Counted from the stretch's first letter, positions 9,201-17,262 are shown. The stretch is 49,027 bases of DNA from Hyphomicrobiales bacterium (GCA_900469955.1 UBYX01000040.1:1-49027); one strand, 5' to 3'. Notes: generated from the letters alone by a model not told the origin. Numbers and translations are program-made.

Positions 9201-10082
9201 ATGTTGCGCCACAAATTCCTCGTAACGGCCGCGCTCGCCGCTGCGATCTTCGCCCAGGCCCCGGCATTTTCGGCGGACGACGCCGTCGTCGCCAAGGTGG
9301 GCAGCCTGGAGATCCGTCAGTCGGAGCTCGACCTCGCAATCCAGAATCTCGACCCGCAGCTCGCCCAGCTTCCGGATGAGCAGAAGAAGGTCGCGGCTCT
9401 TTCGGGCGCCATTGACGTCAAGCTTCTGGCCTCCGGCGCGATTGCCGAAGGCGTCAAGGATACCGAGGATTTCAAGAAGCGAATGGCCTATATCGGCGAC
9501 CGCGAACTGCACAATGCCTATTTCCGCAAGCATGTCATCGACGCGGTCACCGCAGATGAGGTAAAAGCCCGCTACGACAAGGAAATCGCAGGCATTCCGA
9601 AGCAGGAAGAGATACATGCCCGCCACATTCTCGTGAAGACCGAGGATGAGGCAAAGGCTGTGATTGCCGATCTCGACAAGGGCAAGGACTTCGCCGCGAT
9701 CGCCAAGGAAAAGTCGCAGGATTCCAATAAGGACGAAGGTGGTGACCTCGGCTGGTTCGGCCGTGGCCGCATGGTGCCGGAATTCGAGGAAGCCGCGTTT
9801 GCCCTCGAAAAGGGCGCCTACACCAAGACCCCGGTTCAGTCGCAGTTCGGCTTCCATGTCATCAAGCTCGAAGAAAAGCGCGACGCTCCGCCTCCGGCTC
9901 TCGATCAGGTCGAGGATCAGGTCCGTCAGCTCGTGATGCGCGACAAGTATGTGGCGCTGATCGAGAAGGCCAAGACCGACCAGAAGGTCGAGATCGTCGA
10001 TGAGGCCCTCAAGAAGGGCTATGACGACGTCAACAAGATGCGGGAAGCGGGCGAGGCGCCGGCTGTTCCTGCACAGCAGTAA
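9201..10082 (+). CDS. Periplasmic peptidyl-prolyl cis-trans isomerase, parvulin (PrsA/SurA-like)
   Basis: A 293-aa exported foldase that isomerises proline bonds in secreted or outer-membrane proteins. Residues 1-25 are a Sec signal peptide with cleavage after AFSA. A chaperone-like helical region follows, then one parvulin domain (about 138-232) opening with IHARHILVKTEDEA, with GGDLGWFGRGRMVPEFEEAAF and the closing QFGFHVIKLEE. A charged C-terminal helix ends the protein. The frame is open 36 codons upstream, but the ATG at 9201 places the signal peptide at the N-terminus and follows a GAAAGG ribosome site. A hairpin terminator lies just downstream, before argJ. Confidence 0.92.
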   Translation: MLRHKFLVTAALAAAIFAQAPAFSADDAVVAKVGSLEIRQSELDLAIQNLDPQLAQLPDEQKKVAALSGAIDVKLLASGAIAEGVKDTEDFKKRMAYIGDRELHNAYFRKHVIDAVTADEVKARYDKEIAGIPKQEEIHARHILVKTEDEAKAVIADLDKGKDFAAIAKEKSQDSNKDEGGDLGWFGRGRMVPEFEEAAFALEKGAYTKTPVQSQFGFHVIKLEEKRDAPPPALDQVEDQVRQLVMRDKYVALIEKAKTDQKVEIVDEALKKGYDDVNKMREAGEAPAVPAQQ

Positions 10083-10102
10083 CTGTCCAAAGAGCCACCT
10101 TG

Positions 10103-10128
10103 AGGCCCGGATTTTCCGGGCCTTTCCT
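10103..10128 (+). terminator. Rho-independent terminator after the parvulin gene
   Basis: Perfect 8-bp stem AGGCCCGG / CCGGGCCT with a 5-base loop, followed by a short T-rich run (TTCCTT). It lies between the parvulin stop and argJ, so argJ is probably transcribed mainly from its own start. Confidence 0.75.
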
Positions 10129-10148
10129 TATTGAGCCAGGTTATTCAG

Positions 10149-11390
10149 ATGTCCGCTTCCGTTTCTCCGCTCGCTCCGAAATCCTACCCGGATATGCCGG
10201 CACTGCGCGGTCTGCGCATGGCGACTGCCGCCGCCGGCATCAAATACAAGAACCGCACCGACGTGCTTCTGATGGTTTTCGACAAGCCGGCTTCCGTGGC
10301 AGCGGTCTTTACCCGTTCCAAATGCCCTTCGGCTCCCGTCGATTTCTGCCGCGCCAATCTGCCGCACGGCGCTGCGCGTGCCGTCGTGGTCAATTCCGGC
10401 AATGCCAATGCGTTTACCGGCGTGAAAGGCAAGGCTGCGACCGCACTCACGGCCAAGTCGGCCGCAGAAGCCGTGGGTTGCGACGAAACGCAGGTCTATC
10501 TCGCCTCGACCGGCGTGATCGGCGAACCGCTGGATGCCACGAAGTTTGCCGGGGTCCTCGGCGACATGCACGGCCAGGCGTCCGGCGACTTCTGGATCGA
10601 GGCAGCCAAGGCGATCATGACCACCGACACCTATCCGAAGGTGGCGACCCGCACCGCGGAGATCGGCGGCGTGAAGGTGACGATCAACGGCATCGCCAAG
10701 GGTGCGGGCATGATCGCTCCCGACATGGCGACCATGCTGTCCTTCGTGGCGACCGACGCGGATATCGCCGCGCCGGTGCTTCAGACGCTGCTCTCGGCCG
10801 GGGTCGGGCCCAGCTTCAATTCGGTCACTGTCGACAGCGACACTTCCACCTCAGACACGCTGATGCTGTTTGCGACCGGCGCGGCGGCTGAGGACGGTCA
10901 GACGCGTGTCGAGAGCGCCGACGATGTCCGCCTCGAAGGTTTTCGTGCCGCGCTCAACGATCTGCTCAAGGATCTTGCCCTGCAGGTGGTGCGCGATGGC
11001 GAGGGAGCCCGCAAGATGGTCGAAATCACCGTGACCGGCGCCGAGAGCGATGCTGCGGCCAAGAAGATTGCGCTTTCGATCGCCAATTCCCCCCTGGTCA
11101 AGACGGCGATCGCCGGCGAGGACGCCAACTGGGGCCGCATCGTCATGGCGGTCGGCAAATCCGGCGAGATGGCCGACCGTGACCGCCTGGCGATCTGGTT
11201 CGGCGATGTGCGGGTGGCCGTCGACGGCGAGCGTGATCCCGCCTATTCGGAAGCCGCCACCACGGCGGTCATGAAAGAGGAAGACATCCCGGTGAGGGTC
11301 GACATCGGCCTCGGCAACGGCAGGGCGACCGTCTGGACCTGCGATCTGACCAAGGAATATGTCGCCATCAACGGCGACTACCGGAGCTGA
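10149..11390 (+). CDS. argJ: Bifunctional ornithine acetyltransferase / N-acetylglutamate synthase
   Basis: ArgJ moves the acetyl group from N-acetylornithine to glutamate, closing the cyclic arginine pathway; bifunctional forms also make N-acetylglutamate from acetyl-CoA. The 413-aa precursor self-cleaves before the nucleophile Thr: the conserved KGAGMIAPDMATML motif places it at T195 (A194/T195). Other hallmarks are VVVNSGNANAFTG (80-91), YLASTGVIG and the C-terminal WTCDLTKEYVAINGDYRS. The frame extends six codons upstream to a TTG, but the ATG at 10149 gives the usual N-terminus. A GNAT gene and mutT follow closely, forming a compact probable operon. Confidence 0.97.
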   Translation: MSASVSPLAPKSYPDMPALRGLRMATAAAGIKYKNRTDVLLMVFDKPASVAAVFTRSKCPSAPVDFCRANLPHGAARAVVVNSGNANAFTGVKGKAATALTAKSAAEAVGCDETQVYLASTGVIGEPLDATKFAGVLGDMHGQASGDFWIEAAKAIMTTDTYPKVATRTAEIGGVKVTINGIAKGAGMIAPDMATMLSFVATDADIAAPVLQTLLSAGVGPSFNSVTVDSDTSTSDTLMLFATGAAAEDGQTRVESADDVRLEGFRAALNDLLKDLALQVVRDGEGARKMVEITVTGAESDAAAKKIALSIANSPLVKTAIAGEDANWGRIVMAVGKSGEMADRDRLAIWFGDVRVAVDGERDPAYSEAATTAVMKEEDIPVRVDIGLGNGRATVWTCDLTKEYVAINGDYRS

Positions 11391-11395
11391 CAGGA

Positions 11396-12178
11396 TTGAT
11401 ACAGTCATCATCTCCACAAGGCGACCTGCCGCTGGTGCGACGCCTCGAAGCCGTGGGCTTCCGGGCCTGGCCGGCGGCGTCTGTCGTCTATGATGGAAGC
11501 TGGCAGGTGCGGCTCACCGGCGGCCATCCCTCCAAGCGTCTGAACTGCCTCGTACCGCTCGATCCCTCCGATAACAGGGACATGGCGATGCGGCTTCAGA
11601 AGGCGCGCAAGCGGTTCGAAAGCTACGGCCGGCCGCTTGTCGTCCGCGAGACGCCGCTCGCCCCGCCCCTGCTGCTCGACCATCTCAAGGCGGAGGGGTG
11701 GCAGGCCTTCGAAACGGTCGACGTGCTGACAGTCGATCTCACGGCACTGGAGCTGCCCGATACGCTCGACTATCTGCCGAGCCACGACGTCGGCCGGTTC
11801 ATCGACGCGACGCTTGCGGTCAACGGCGAGGACGTCGCGCTGAAGCCGGCGATGGCGGAAATTCTCTCGGCCATCAAACCGCCGTCGGGCTTCTTCATCA
11901 AGGAGAGCGCCATCGACGGGCCGATCGCTGTAGCGCTCTGCGTGCAGGACAACGATCTCGCCGGGATTATTTCCTTTGCCGTGATCGAAGCATACCGGCG
12001 AGAGGGCATAGGTACGGAAATTCTCTCCTCGGCGCTGCGCTGGGCACGCATCAGCGGCGCGCGTTCGGCCTGGCTGCAGGTCGTTGCCGACAACGCGCCG
12101 GCGCTTGCGCTCTATCGCAGGTTCGGCTTCCGCAAGGCCTATGAATACCGTTATTGGCGGCAGGACGTACCGGCATGA
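11396..12178 (+). CDS. GNAT-family N-acetyltransferase
   Basis: A 260-aa protein with one GNAT domain in its C-terminal half. The acetyl-CoA binding motif reads RREGIGTEILSSALRWA (about 200-216), followed by the typical WLQVVADNAPALALYRRFGFRKAYEYRYW. The N-terminal half is less conserved and may bind the substrate. It begins five bases after argJ and overlaps mutT by four bases (ATGA). The start is uncertain: TTG at 11396 has poor ribosome-site spacing and a GTG about 12 codons later is possible. Position beside argJ hints at an amino-acid or peptide substrate, but that is inference. Confidence 0.82.
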   Translation: MIQSSSPQGDLPLVRRLEAVGFRAWPAASVVYDGSWQVRLTGGHPSKRLNCLVPLDPSDNRDMAMRLQKARKRFESYGRPLVVRETPLAPPLLLDHLKAEGWQAFETVDVLTVDLTALELPDTLDYLPSHDVGRFIDATLAVNGEDVALKPAMAEILSAIKPPSGFFIKESAIDGPIAVALCVQDNDLAGIISFAVIEAYRREGIGTEILSSALRWARISGARSAWLQVVADNAPALALYRRFGFRKAYEYRYWRQDVPA

Positions 12179-12588
12179 GCGAGGTTCCCCGCAAGCTCCT
12201 GCTGGTGGCCGCCTGTGCCCTGATCGATACCGACGGGCGGATTCTGCTCGCACAGCGTCCCGAAGGCAAGGCTCTGGCCGGCCTTTGGGAATTTCCGGGC
12301 GGCAAGGTCGAGCCCGGCGAAACGCCGGAAGAGACGCTGGTGCGCGAACTTAACGAAGAGCTTGGGATCACGACGAAGATCCCGTGCCTGGCGCCGCTCA
12401 CCTTTGCCAGCCATACCTACGAGACCTTCCACCTTCTGATGCCGCTTTATATCTGCCGGCGTTACGAGGGCATGCCGGTCGGCAGGGAAGGGCAGGCGAT
12501 CAAATGGGTGCGGCCTAACGCATTGCGGGATTATCCCATGCCGCCTGCCGACGAGCCGTTGATACCGATCCTTCAAGACCTCCTTTGA
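12175..12588 (+). CDS. mutT: 8-oxo-dGTP diphosphatase (MutT, Nudix hydrolase)
   Basis: A 137-aa Nudix hydrolase that removes oxidised dGTP from the nucleotide pool. The Nudix box is complete: GGKVEPGETPEETLVRELNEELGI, with the REx2EE metal-binding glutamates. The surrounding LAQRPEGKALAGLWEFPGGK and the C-terminal half (SHTYETFHLLMPLYIC, WVRPNALRDYPMPPADEPLI) match MutT of rhizobia. The ATG at 12175 overlaps the stop of the GNAT gene; an earlier in-frame start at 12154 would extend into that gene and lacks a ribosome site. Confidence 0.93.
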   Translation: MSEVPRKLLLVAACALIDTDGRILLAQRPEGKALAGLWEFPGGKVEPGETPEETLVRELNEELGITTKIPCLAPLTFASHTYETFHLLMPLYICRRYEGMPVGREGQAIKWVRPNALRDYPMPPADEPLIPILQDLL

Positions 12589-12695
12589 TCATTAAAATTA
12601 GAAGAATCGAATTCATTCTGCGTTAAGGGTTCGTTTAGCCGATTGTGGCACCTTCGAGGCTCACCAAGTAACCGCGTTTACGAGACTTCGAAGGC

Positions 12696-13013
12696 ATGGA
12701 CGAGGAATTCTGGAAAACTGTGCGGGTTCGGCAGCGGGCGACGCATGGCTCCGGCAGGACCGGTGTGCTCAATATCGCGCTCCTGTTCGGCACGGCCGCC
12801 ATCGCGCTTGCGCTGATCGTGACGCCGATGCTGGCAGACCGCAGCGACGAGCGGCTGGCGCATGTTCAGGAAGATTTCGACCGGATCACGACAGGGTCGA
12901 TCAAGCCTGCCGAAAAGGGCACGAAGGTCTACACGATCCGCCGCAGCGTGCTGCAGGAAACGCCGGGCTCCGTCTGCATCGTGCAGGGCTACGGCTCCGG
13001 TAATGACTGCTAA
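12696..13013 (+). CDS. Small conserved-looking membrane protein of unknown function
   Basis: A 105-aa protein not recognised as a named family. Residues 1-22 are charged and cytoplasmic-like, 24-46 form one transmembrane helix (LNIALLFGTAAIALALIVTPML), and the rest is a polar, probably periplasmic tail ending SVCIVQGYGSGNDC with two Cys. Coding quality is good and it fits exactly between mutT and the Flp pilin gene, 59 bp before the latter. The Cys-containing tail could form a disulfide in the periplasm. A link to pilus assembly is possible from position only. Confidence 0.6.
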   Translation: MDEEFWKTVRVRQRATHGSGRTGVLNIALLFGTAAIALALIVTPMLADRSDERLAHVQEDFDRITTGSIKPAEKGTKVYTIRRSVLQETPGSVCIVQGYGSGNDC

Positions 13014-13072
13014 TTAACGTTTCCACCGTAGGGTGGGGCAGTTCAGCGATTTCTCCTTAAAAAGGACAGCCC

Positions 13073-13246
13073 ATGCGTCTCCTTCGGATATTCATGCGCG
13101 ACGAAGGCGGGGCGACGGCGGTGGAATACGGCCTGCTGATCTCGATCCTGGCCGTCGCCCTTTTTGCTGCTTTGGGCGACTACTATGAGGCGATGGACGC
13201 CCTGTTCGGCGGCATTGCCGACACCTACAACAACGCCATGGATTGA
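13073..13246 (+). CDS. Flp/Fap-type pilin (class IVb prepilin)
   Basis: A 57-aa prepilin. A short basic leader (MRLLRIFMRDEGG) is followed by the prepilin peptidase site G13/A14 and the class IVb signature ATAVEYGLLISILAVALFAAL, with Glu at mature +5 (E18) and Tyr at +6 (Y19). The hydrophobic helix both anchors the pilin and forms the filament core. An AAGGA ribosome site lies just before the ATG. The tad/cpa export genes normally clustered with flp are not in this window, so it is an orphan here and would need machinery encoded elsewhere. It is convergent with the methyltransferase-fold gene, four bases apart. Confidence 0.88.
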   Translation: MRLLRIFMRDEGGATAVEYGLLISILAVALFAALGDYYEAMDALFGGIADTYNNAMD

Positions 13247-13250
13247 CGGC

Positions 13251-14123
13251 CTATTCCGTTTCCTTGCGCAGGGCGTCGGCCAGCCGCATCTTCGCGGAGC
13301 CCGGCTTCAGCGGTTGCTGCTGGCTCTCGTGCGGCGCCCAGCCGGATGCGTAGATGACCGAGAAGGTGGCGCGGATGCGGCCGTCCGGATCGGAATAACG
13401 CTCGGCGTAAAGCTCCGCAGCCCGTACGAAGAAGGCCCTGGTTACCGGCACACGGCTGCGGCCCGCGAGGGGGTTGGTCATGCCCATGGCGCGAAGGTCG
13501 CGCATCAACCCGAAAAGTGAATCGTAGCGGACGGTATAGGTCTCGATATCGACAACCGGCAATGCGAAGCCTGCGCGCTGAAGAAGCGCCCCGACATCGC
13601 GGACATCCGCAAAGGGAACGACGCGCGGGCTGGCGCCGCCCGTCAACTCCGCCTCGGCAGACAGGAGAACATCGCGCAGTTCGGCAAGCGTGCCGGCTCC
13701 GGGAATCGCAGCGAGGAACAGCCCGTCCGGCTTCAGGGCGCGACGGATGCGGATCAGCGTCCCCGGCGTGTCGTTGATAAGGTGCAGGGCGAGCGGCGAG
13801 AGCACCAAGTTGACCGACTCCGGTTCGAGAGGCACATCCTCCCAGGGCGCGGCCTCAATCGTCTCTCCGGGCGCGGCAAAGGCCGGGCTTGTCTCGATAC
13901 GGTGCATGCTGCCGATCTTGCCAGTCGCCATGGCGTCGCGGGCCGCTGCGCCGATGCCGCCGTGCAACTCGACGGCGGTTTCGAAACGGCGTTCGACGAC
14001 GGCAAGCCGGTCTGCCATCTCGCTTCCGGCGATCTCCAGCAGGAAGGCCGCCTGGCGGTCCGCGTTTGCGAGGGCTCGCTCGCGTCTGGCCTTCACCAGC
14101 TGTTCGTCGAAGAGAATTTCCAT
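13251..14123 (-). CDS. NDUFAF5-like SAM-binding methyltransferase-fold protein
   Basis: A 290-aa class I methyltransferase-fold protein. Motif I is AVELHGGIGAAARDAM; later blocks are VNLVLSPLALHLINDTPGTLIRIRRAL, KPDGLFLAAIPGAGTLAELRDVL, GGASPRVVPFADVRDVGALLQRAGF, YDSLFGLMRDLRAMGMTN and ASGWAPHESQQQPLKPGSA. These follow the order and wording of mitochondrial NDUFAF5, which hydroxylates an arginine of the complex I subunit NDUFS7 during assembly. The frame is open a further 68 codons upstream, but the ATG at 14123 (MEILFDEQLVKARR) matches the family's N-terminus. It is divergent from comF, 59 bp apart. A role in complex I assembly is inference; a BioC-like methyltransferase is the alternative. 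Confidence 0.8.
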   Translation of the reverse strand: MEILFDEQLVKARRERALANADRQAAFLLEIAGSEMADRLAVVERRFETAVELHGGIGAAARDAMATGKIGSMHRIETSPAFAAPGETIEAAPWEDVPLEPESVNLVLSPLALHLINDTPGTLIRIRRALKPDGLFLAAIPGAGTLAELRDVLLSAEAELTGGASPRVVPFADVRDVGALLQRAGFALPVVDIETYTVRYDSLFGLMRDLRAMGMTNPLAGRSRVPVTRAFFVRAAELYAERYSDPDGRIRATFSVIYASGWAPHESQQQPLKPGSAKMRLADALRKETE

Positions 14124-14182
14124 GTCCAGCGCACTCACATTCCTGCTTCGCAAAGGCGCGCTCTCTGCGTTATTGTCAAGAC

Positions 14183-14959
14183 ATGCCCGCAGAGCCAAGC
14201 ACCAGCATTCTTCGTTTTGTACCACCGTTTGCCCTGGCGTGGACGCGACGGCTCGGCGATCTCGTTTATCCCCCCGCTTGCCCCGGCTGTGGTATCCATA
14301 CCGGCCGGCACGGGGGCTTCTGCCCATCCTGCTGGCGGGAAATACGTTTCATCGAGCGCCCCTTTTGCGAGGCGCTCGGCCTGCCATTTTCCCATGATCC
14401 CGGCCCGGGCATGCTTTCGGCCCAGGCAATCGCTGATCCGCCGGTCTTTGACCGGCTGCGGTCGGCTGCGATCTTCGACGGAGCGGCACGCGATCTCGTA
14501 CACGCGCTGAAATACAGGGACCGGACCGATCTGGCGCCCATGATGGCCGGCTGGATGCTGCGGGCGGCGGAAGGCCATGTCGACCGGTGTGACGGCATTG
14601 TTCCGGTTCCCCTGCACCGCGCGCGTTTTGTTTCCAGGAAGTTCAACCAGGCGGCAGAGTTGGGGCGGCATCTGGCAAAGAACAGCGGCAAGCCGTTCCT
14701 GTCGTCGACGTTGGTACGCATCAAACGCACGAGCCGGCAGGTCGGGCTTTCGGCCCGGGCCCGGCAGGACAATGTGCGGGCGGCCTTCGCCATCGCGCCC
14801 GGCCATGAGGCGGATGTCTTCGGCAAGCGGCTGGTGCTTGTCGACGACGTCTATACCACCGGCGCGACAGTCTCCTCCGCCACCCGTGTCCTGAAGAAGG
14901 CCGGGGCCGCGGAGGTCACGGTTTTGACCTTTGCAATGGCCATTTCCACCCCTATATGA
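14183..14959 (+). CDS. comF: ComF-family phosphoribosyltransferase-fold protein
   Basis: A 258-aa ComF/GntX-type protein. An N-terminal zinc ribbon has C33-x2-C36 and C47-x2-C50; the double-zinc-ribbon start is typical of ComF. The C-terminal type I phosphoribosyltransferase domain holds the PRPP-binding loop LVLVDDVYTTGAT (217-229), and the conserved RxFNQAAELGRHLA and RTSRQVGLSARARQDNVRAAF lie before it. In competent species ComF assists DNA uptake; in rhizobia its role is unproven. The ATG at 14183 is chosen because the upstream frame runs through the divergent promoter region. grxC follows after 70 bp. Confidence 0.9.
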   Translation: MPAEPSTSILRFVPPFALAWTRRLGDLVYPPACPGCGIHTGRHGGFCPSCWREIRFIERPFCEALGLPFSHDPGPGMLSAQAIADPPVFDRLRSAAIFDGAARDLVHALKYRDRTDLAPMMAGWMLRAAEGHVDRCDGIVPVPLHRARFVSRKFNQAAELGRHLAKNSGKPFLSSTLVRIKRTSRQVGLSARARQDNVRAAFAIAPGHEADVFGKRLVLVDDVYTTGATVSSATRVLKKAGAAEVTVLTFAMAISTPI

Positions 14960-15029
14960 CAATAGATGACAGTTCACGCGCGGCCGTCCTCCCGGCTTCC
15001 TCCCAATGCGGCTGCGCCCGGAGACGACC

Positions 15030-15287
15030 ATGGCAGATGTGACTATCTATACCCGCGAATATTGCGGTTACTGCGCTCGCGCAAAGGCTTTGCTCGAGTC
15101 CAAGGGCATCAAGTATGTCGAACACGATGCGACCTATTCCAGGGAATTGCGCGAGGAGATGATCGGCAAGTCGAACGGCCGCTCGACCTTCCCGCAGATA
15201 TTCATCAACGGCGAGCATGTCGGCGGCTGCGACGATCTGCATGCGCTGGACAGATCGGGCAAGCTGGATCCGATGCTGGCGATTTGA
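15030..15287 (+). CDS. grxC: Glutaredoxin 3
   Basis: An 85-aa dithiol glutaredoxin with active site C12-G-Y-C15 at the start of helix 1 and the glutathione-binding elements STFPQIFINGEHVGGCDDL. It reduces disulfides and mixed disulfides using glutathione in the cytoplasm. The start at 15030 (MADVTIYTREYCGYC), after a GGAGACG ribosome site, gives the family length; an in-frame ATG eight codons earlier adds a non-conserved tail. The nitrilase-like gene starts 10 bp after its stop, so the two share an operon. Confidence 0.95.
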   Translation: MADVTIYTREYCGYCARAKALLESKGIKYVEHDATYSRELREEMIGKSNGRSTFPQIFINGEHVGGCDDLHALDRSGKLDPMLAI

Positions 15288-15297
15288 GGATCTGACC

Positions 15298-16152
15298 ATG
15301 GCGTTCAAGGCAGCAGCAATCCAGATGTGTTCCGGCGTCGATCCGGAAAGGAATGCCGCCGATATGGCGCGGCTGGTGCGGGACGCGGCTGCCCAGGGCG
15401 CGGTCTATATCCAGACGCCGGAAATGACCGGGGCGCTGCAGCGGGACCGTCAGGCGATGCGCGCCGCGCTACGTGACGAAACCGGCGATATCATCGTTTC
15501 GACCGCCCGCAGCCTCGCGCACGAACTCGGCATTCATCTGCATATCGGCTCGACCGCGATTGCGAGGAACGACGGCAAGATCGCCAATCGTTCCTTCCTC
15601 TTTGCCCCCGGCGGCCGGCAGATCGCGACCTACGACAAGATCCACATGTTCGACGTCGATCTGGACAACGGCGAGAGCTGGCGCGAAAGCTCGGCCTATG
15701 AGCCGGGTGCCGAGGCGCGGGTCGCGGATCTTCCGTTCGCAAAACTCGGCTTTGCGATATGCTACGACGTACGGTTTCCGCAGCTTTTCCGGGCAGAGGC
15801 GCTGGCCGGCGCGGAAATCCTGACGGTGCCCGCAGCCTTTACCCGCCAGACCGGCGAAGCCCATTGGGAAGTGCTGCTGCGGGCGCGCGCCATCGAGAAC
15901 GGCGCATTCGTGATCGCAGCCGCTCAAGGTGGCGTACATGAAGACGGCCGTGAAACCTTCGGCCATTCCATGATCGTCGACCCATGGGGCAAGGTGCTGG
16001 CCTCGGCCGGCGGAACGGGCGAGGCGATCGTGCTTGCCGAAATCGACACTGCCGCGGTGAAGGCCGCGCGTCAAAAAATCCCGAACCTCAAGAATGCCCG
16101 CGAATTCACGCTCGACACCGTGTCTGATGCGGCCGGAGGCGTTGCGGCTTGA
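15298..16152 (+). CDS. Carbon-nitrogen hydrolase, Nit1-type (deaminated glutathione amidase-like)
   Basis: A 284-aa nitrilase-superfamily amidase with the complete catalytic triad: E42 (TPEMTG), K114 (TYDKIHMFDV) and C155 (GFAICYDVRFP). The IHMFDVDLDNGESWRESSAYEPG stretch and the C-terminal GHSMIVDPWGKVLA match the Nit1/Nit2 branch, whose Nit1 members hydrolyse deaminated glutathione as metabolite repair. Sitting directly after grxC supports a glutathione-linked role. Start ATG at 15298, ten bases after grxC; the stop overlaps the next gene's TTG start (TTGA). Omega-amidase activity is the main alternative. Confidence 0.88.
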   Translation: MAFKAAAIQMCSGVDPERNAADMARLVRDAAAQGAVYIQTPEMTGALQRDRQAMRAALRDETGDIIVSTARSLAHELGIHLHIGSTAIARNDGKIANRSFLFAPGGRQIATYDKIHMFDVDLDNGESWRESSAYEPGAEARVADLPFAKLGFAICYDVRFPQLFRAEALAGAEILTVPAAFTRQTGEAHWEVLLRARAIENGAFVIAAAQGGVHEDGRETFGHSMIVDPWGKVLASAGGTGEAIVLAEIDTAAVKAARQKIPNLKNAREFTLDTVSDAAGGVAA

Positions 16153-16577
16153 TCAAGTATTCCTTGAGTTGTGAAAATGCCCACACGTTCGAAGGCTGGT
16201 TTTCGACGAGCGCGGAATTCGATCGCCAGACGCAAAGCGGGTTCCTCACCTGTCCGGCCTGCCATTCCGCATCGATCTCCAAGACCTTGATGGCGCCGTC
16301 GGTTTCGACCGCCCGCAAAAAGGAAGAGAAGCGGGAGATGGTCATGGACCTGGCGCGCCAGGAACTGATCGCCAAGGTCAAGGAGGCCGTCGCCGCGATC
16401 AAGGCCAGTGCCGAGGATGTGGGCGAGAAGTTTCCGGAAGAGGCACGCAAGATCCATTATGGCGAAGCGGATGCCCGGGGCATCATCGGCCAGGCGAGCC
16501 TCGGCGAGGTCAAGGACCTTCTGGACGAAGGCATCGAGGTGGCCCCGCTGCCGGCGCTGCCTGAGGATGCGAACTGA
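16149..16577 (+). CDS. DUF1178 family protein
   Basis: A 142-aa protein with the DUF1178 pattern: MIKYSLSCENAHTFEGWFSTSAEFDRQ, then a second Cys pair TCPACHSASISKTLMAP. The Cys residues (C8, C35, C38) could bind zinc. The C-terminal half is helical and acidic (QELIAKVKEAVAAIK through EEARKIHYGEADARGIIGQAS). Function of the family is not established. The start is a TTG overlapping the stop of the amidase gene by four bases, which indicates translational coupling in a comF-grxC-amidase-DUF1178 operon. Confidence 0.87.
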   Translation: MIKYSLSCENAHTFEGWFSTSAEFDRQTQSGFLTCPACHSASISKTLMAPSVSTARKKEEKREMVMDLARQELIAKVKEAVAAIKASAEDVGEKFPEEARKIHYGEADARGIIGQASLGEVKDLLDEGIEVAPLPALPEDAN

Positions 16578-16690
16578 GTTCGCCGGACAGGACTGGATTT
16601 CAAAGAACCGAAGGCTGTAGAGGATGAAGATCGCTCCGGCCTTTCGCATGTATGGACGAAGTGTAGCAGGGCGGCGGAGGGCGGGGACGA

Positions 16691-16990
16691 TCAGTCTTCG
16701 GGGAAGAGGATTTTCATGTAATTCTGAGCGCCATGGAGGACGTGGAGAATATCGATGTTCGAGTCGATGACGCGATAGAATATAAGATAATTTCCGTAAG
16801 GCCGCCGACGGATTTCCGGGTTCGTCCTGTGGACCAATCGCTCATAGGCAAAGGGTGCAGAGCTCAGTTCGAAGCACTTGATCTGTAACTCTGCCAAGAA
16901 GCTTGCTGCGCGTCCCGGATTGAATTCGGAAATGTGCTCACCGATCGCGACAAGGTCTTCGATCGCCTCTCGAGAAAGAATGACCCTCAT
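16691..16990 (-). CDS. RelE/ParE-family toxin
   Basis: A 99-aa toxin of the ParE/RelE superfamily: MRVILSREAIEDLVAIGEHISEFNPGRAASFLAEL forms the helical hairpin, followed by the beta-sheet core EIRRRPYGNYLIFYRVIDSNIDILHVLHGAQNY. The IFYRV and ILHVLHG strands are typical of ParE; ParE toxins poison gyrase, RelE toxins cut mRNA, and sequence alone favours ParE. Its ATG overlaps the antitoxin stop (ATGA), giving the usual antitoxin-first order. The pair sits between the DUF1178 gene and ubiG, probably an acquired module. Confidence 0.88.
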   Translation of the reverse strand: MRVILSREAIEDLVAIGEHISEFNPGRAASFLAELQIKCFELSSAPFAYERLVHRTNPEIRRRPYGNYLIFYRVIDSNIDILHVLHGAQNYMKILFPED

Positions 16991-17262
16991 TGTCCGCGGT
17001 CGGTTATCCCAAGCCGCCTGCGGACCTCCGCAAACGCCTCATCCAGCGGGAGGTACCGGCCGGCTTCAATATCCGCAAGCCCTCGATCCAACGCGGCATC
17101 CAAAGCTTCCAGCTTGCGTTTACGCGTTGCTTCAAAATGGTCCTGCAGAAGGTCGTGAATATATTCGCTGCTGGAAGCGAAGGAGCCGCGCTGAGCTTCT
17201 GCCCGAATGAAATCATCGAGAGCTGGCTCCAGCTTCACGACGACTTCCGATGGTTTGCTCAT
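16987..17262 (-). CDS. ParD-family antitoxin (ribbon-helix-helix)
   Basis: A 91-aa antitoxin. Residues 1-45 are an RHH DNA-binding domain (SEVVVKLEPALDDFIRAEAQ, then SSSEYIHDLLQDHFEATR), and the acidic C-terminal part (LDRGLADIEAGRYLPLDEAFAEVRRRLG) would wrap the toxin. The YLPLDEAFAEVRRRLG ending is characteristic of the CC2985 ParD type. An AGGAG ribosome site precedes the ATG. Upstream, TATC-A-GATA at 17293-17301 is a short palindrome that could be its autoregulatory operator. Confidence 0.88.
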   Translation of the reverse strand: MSKPSEVVVKLEPALDDFIRAEAQRGSFASSSEYIHDLLQDHFEATRKRKLEALDAALDRGLADIEAGRYLPLDEAFAEVRRRLGITDRGQ

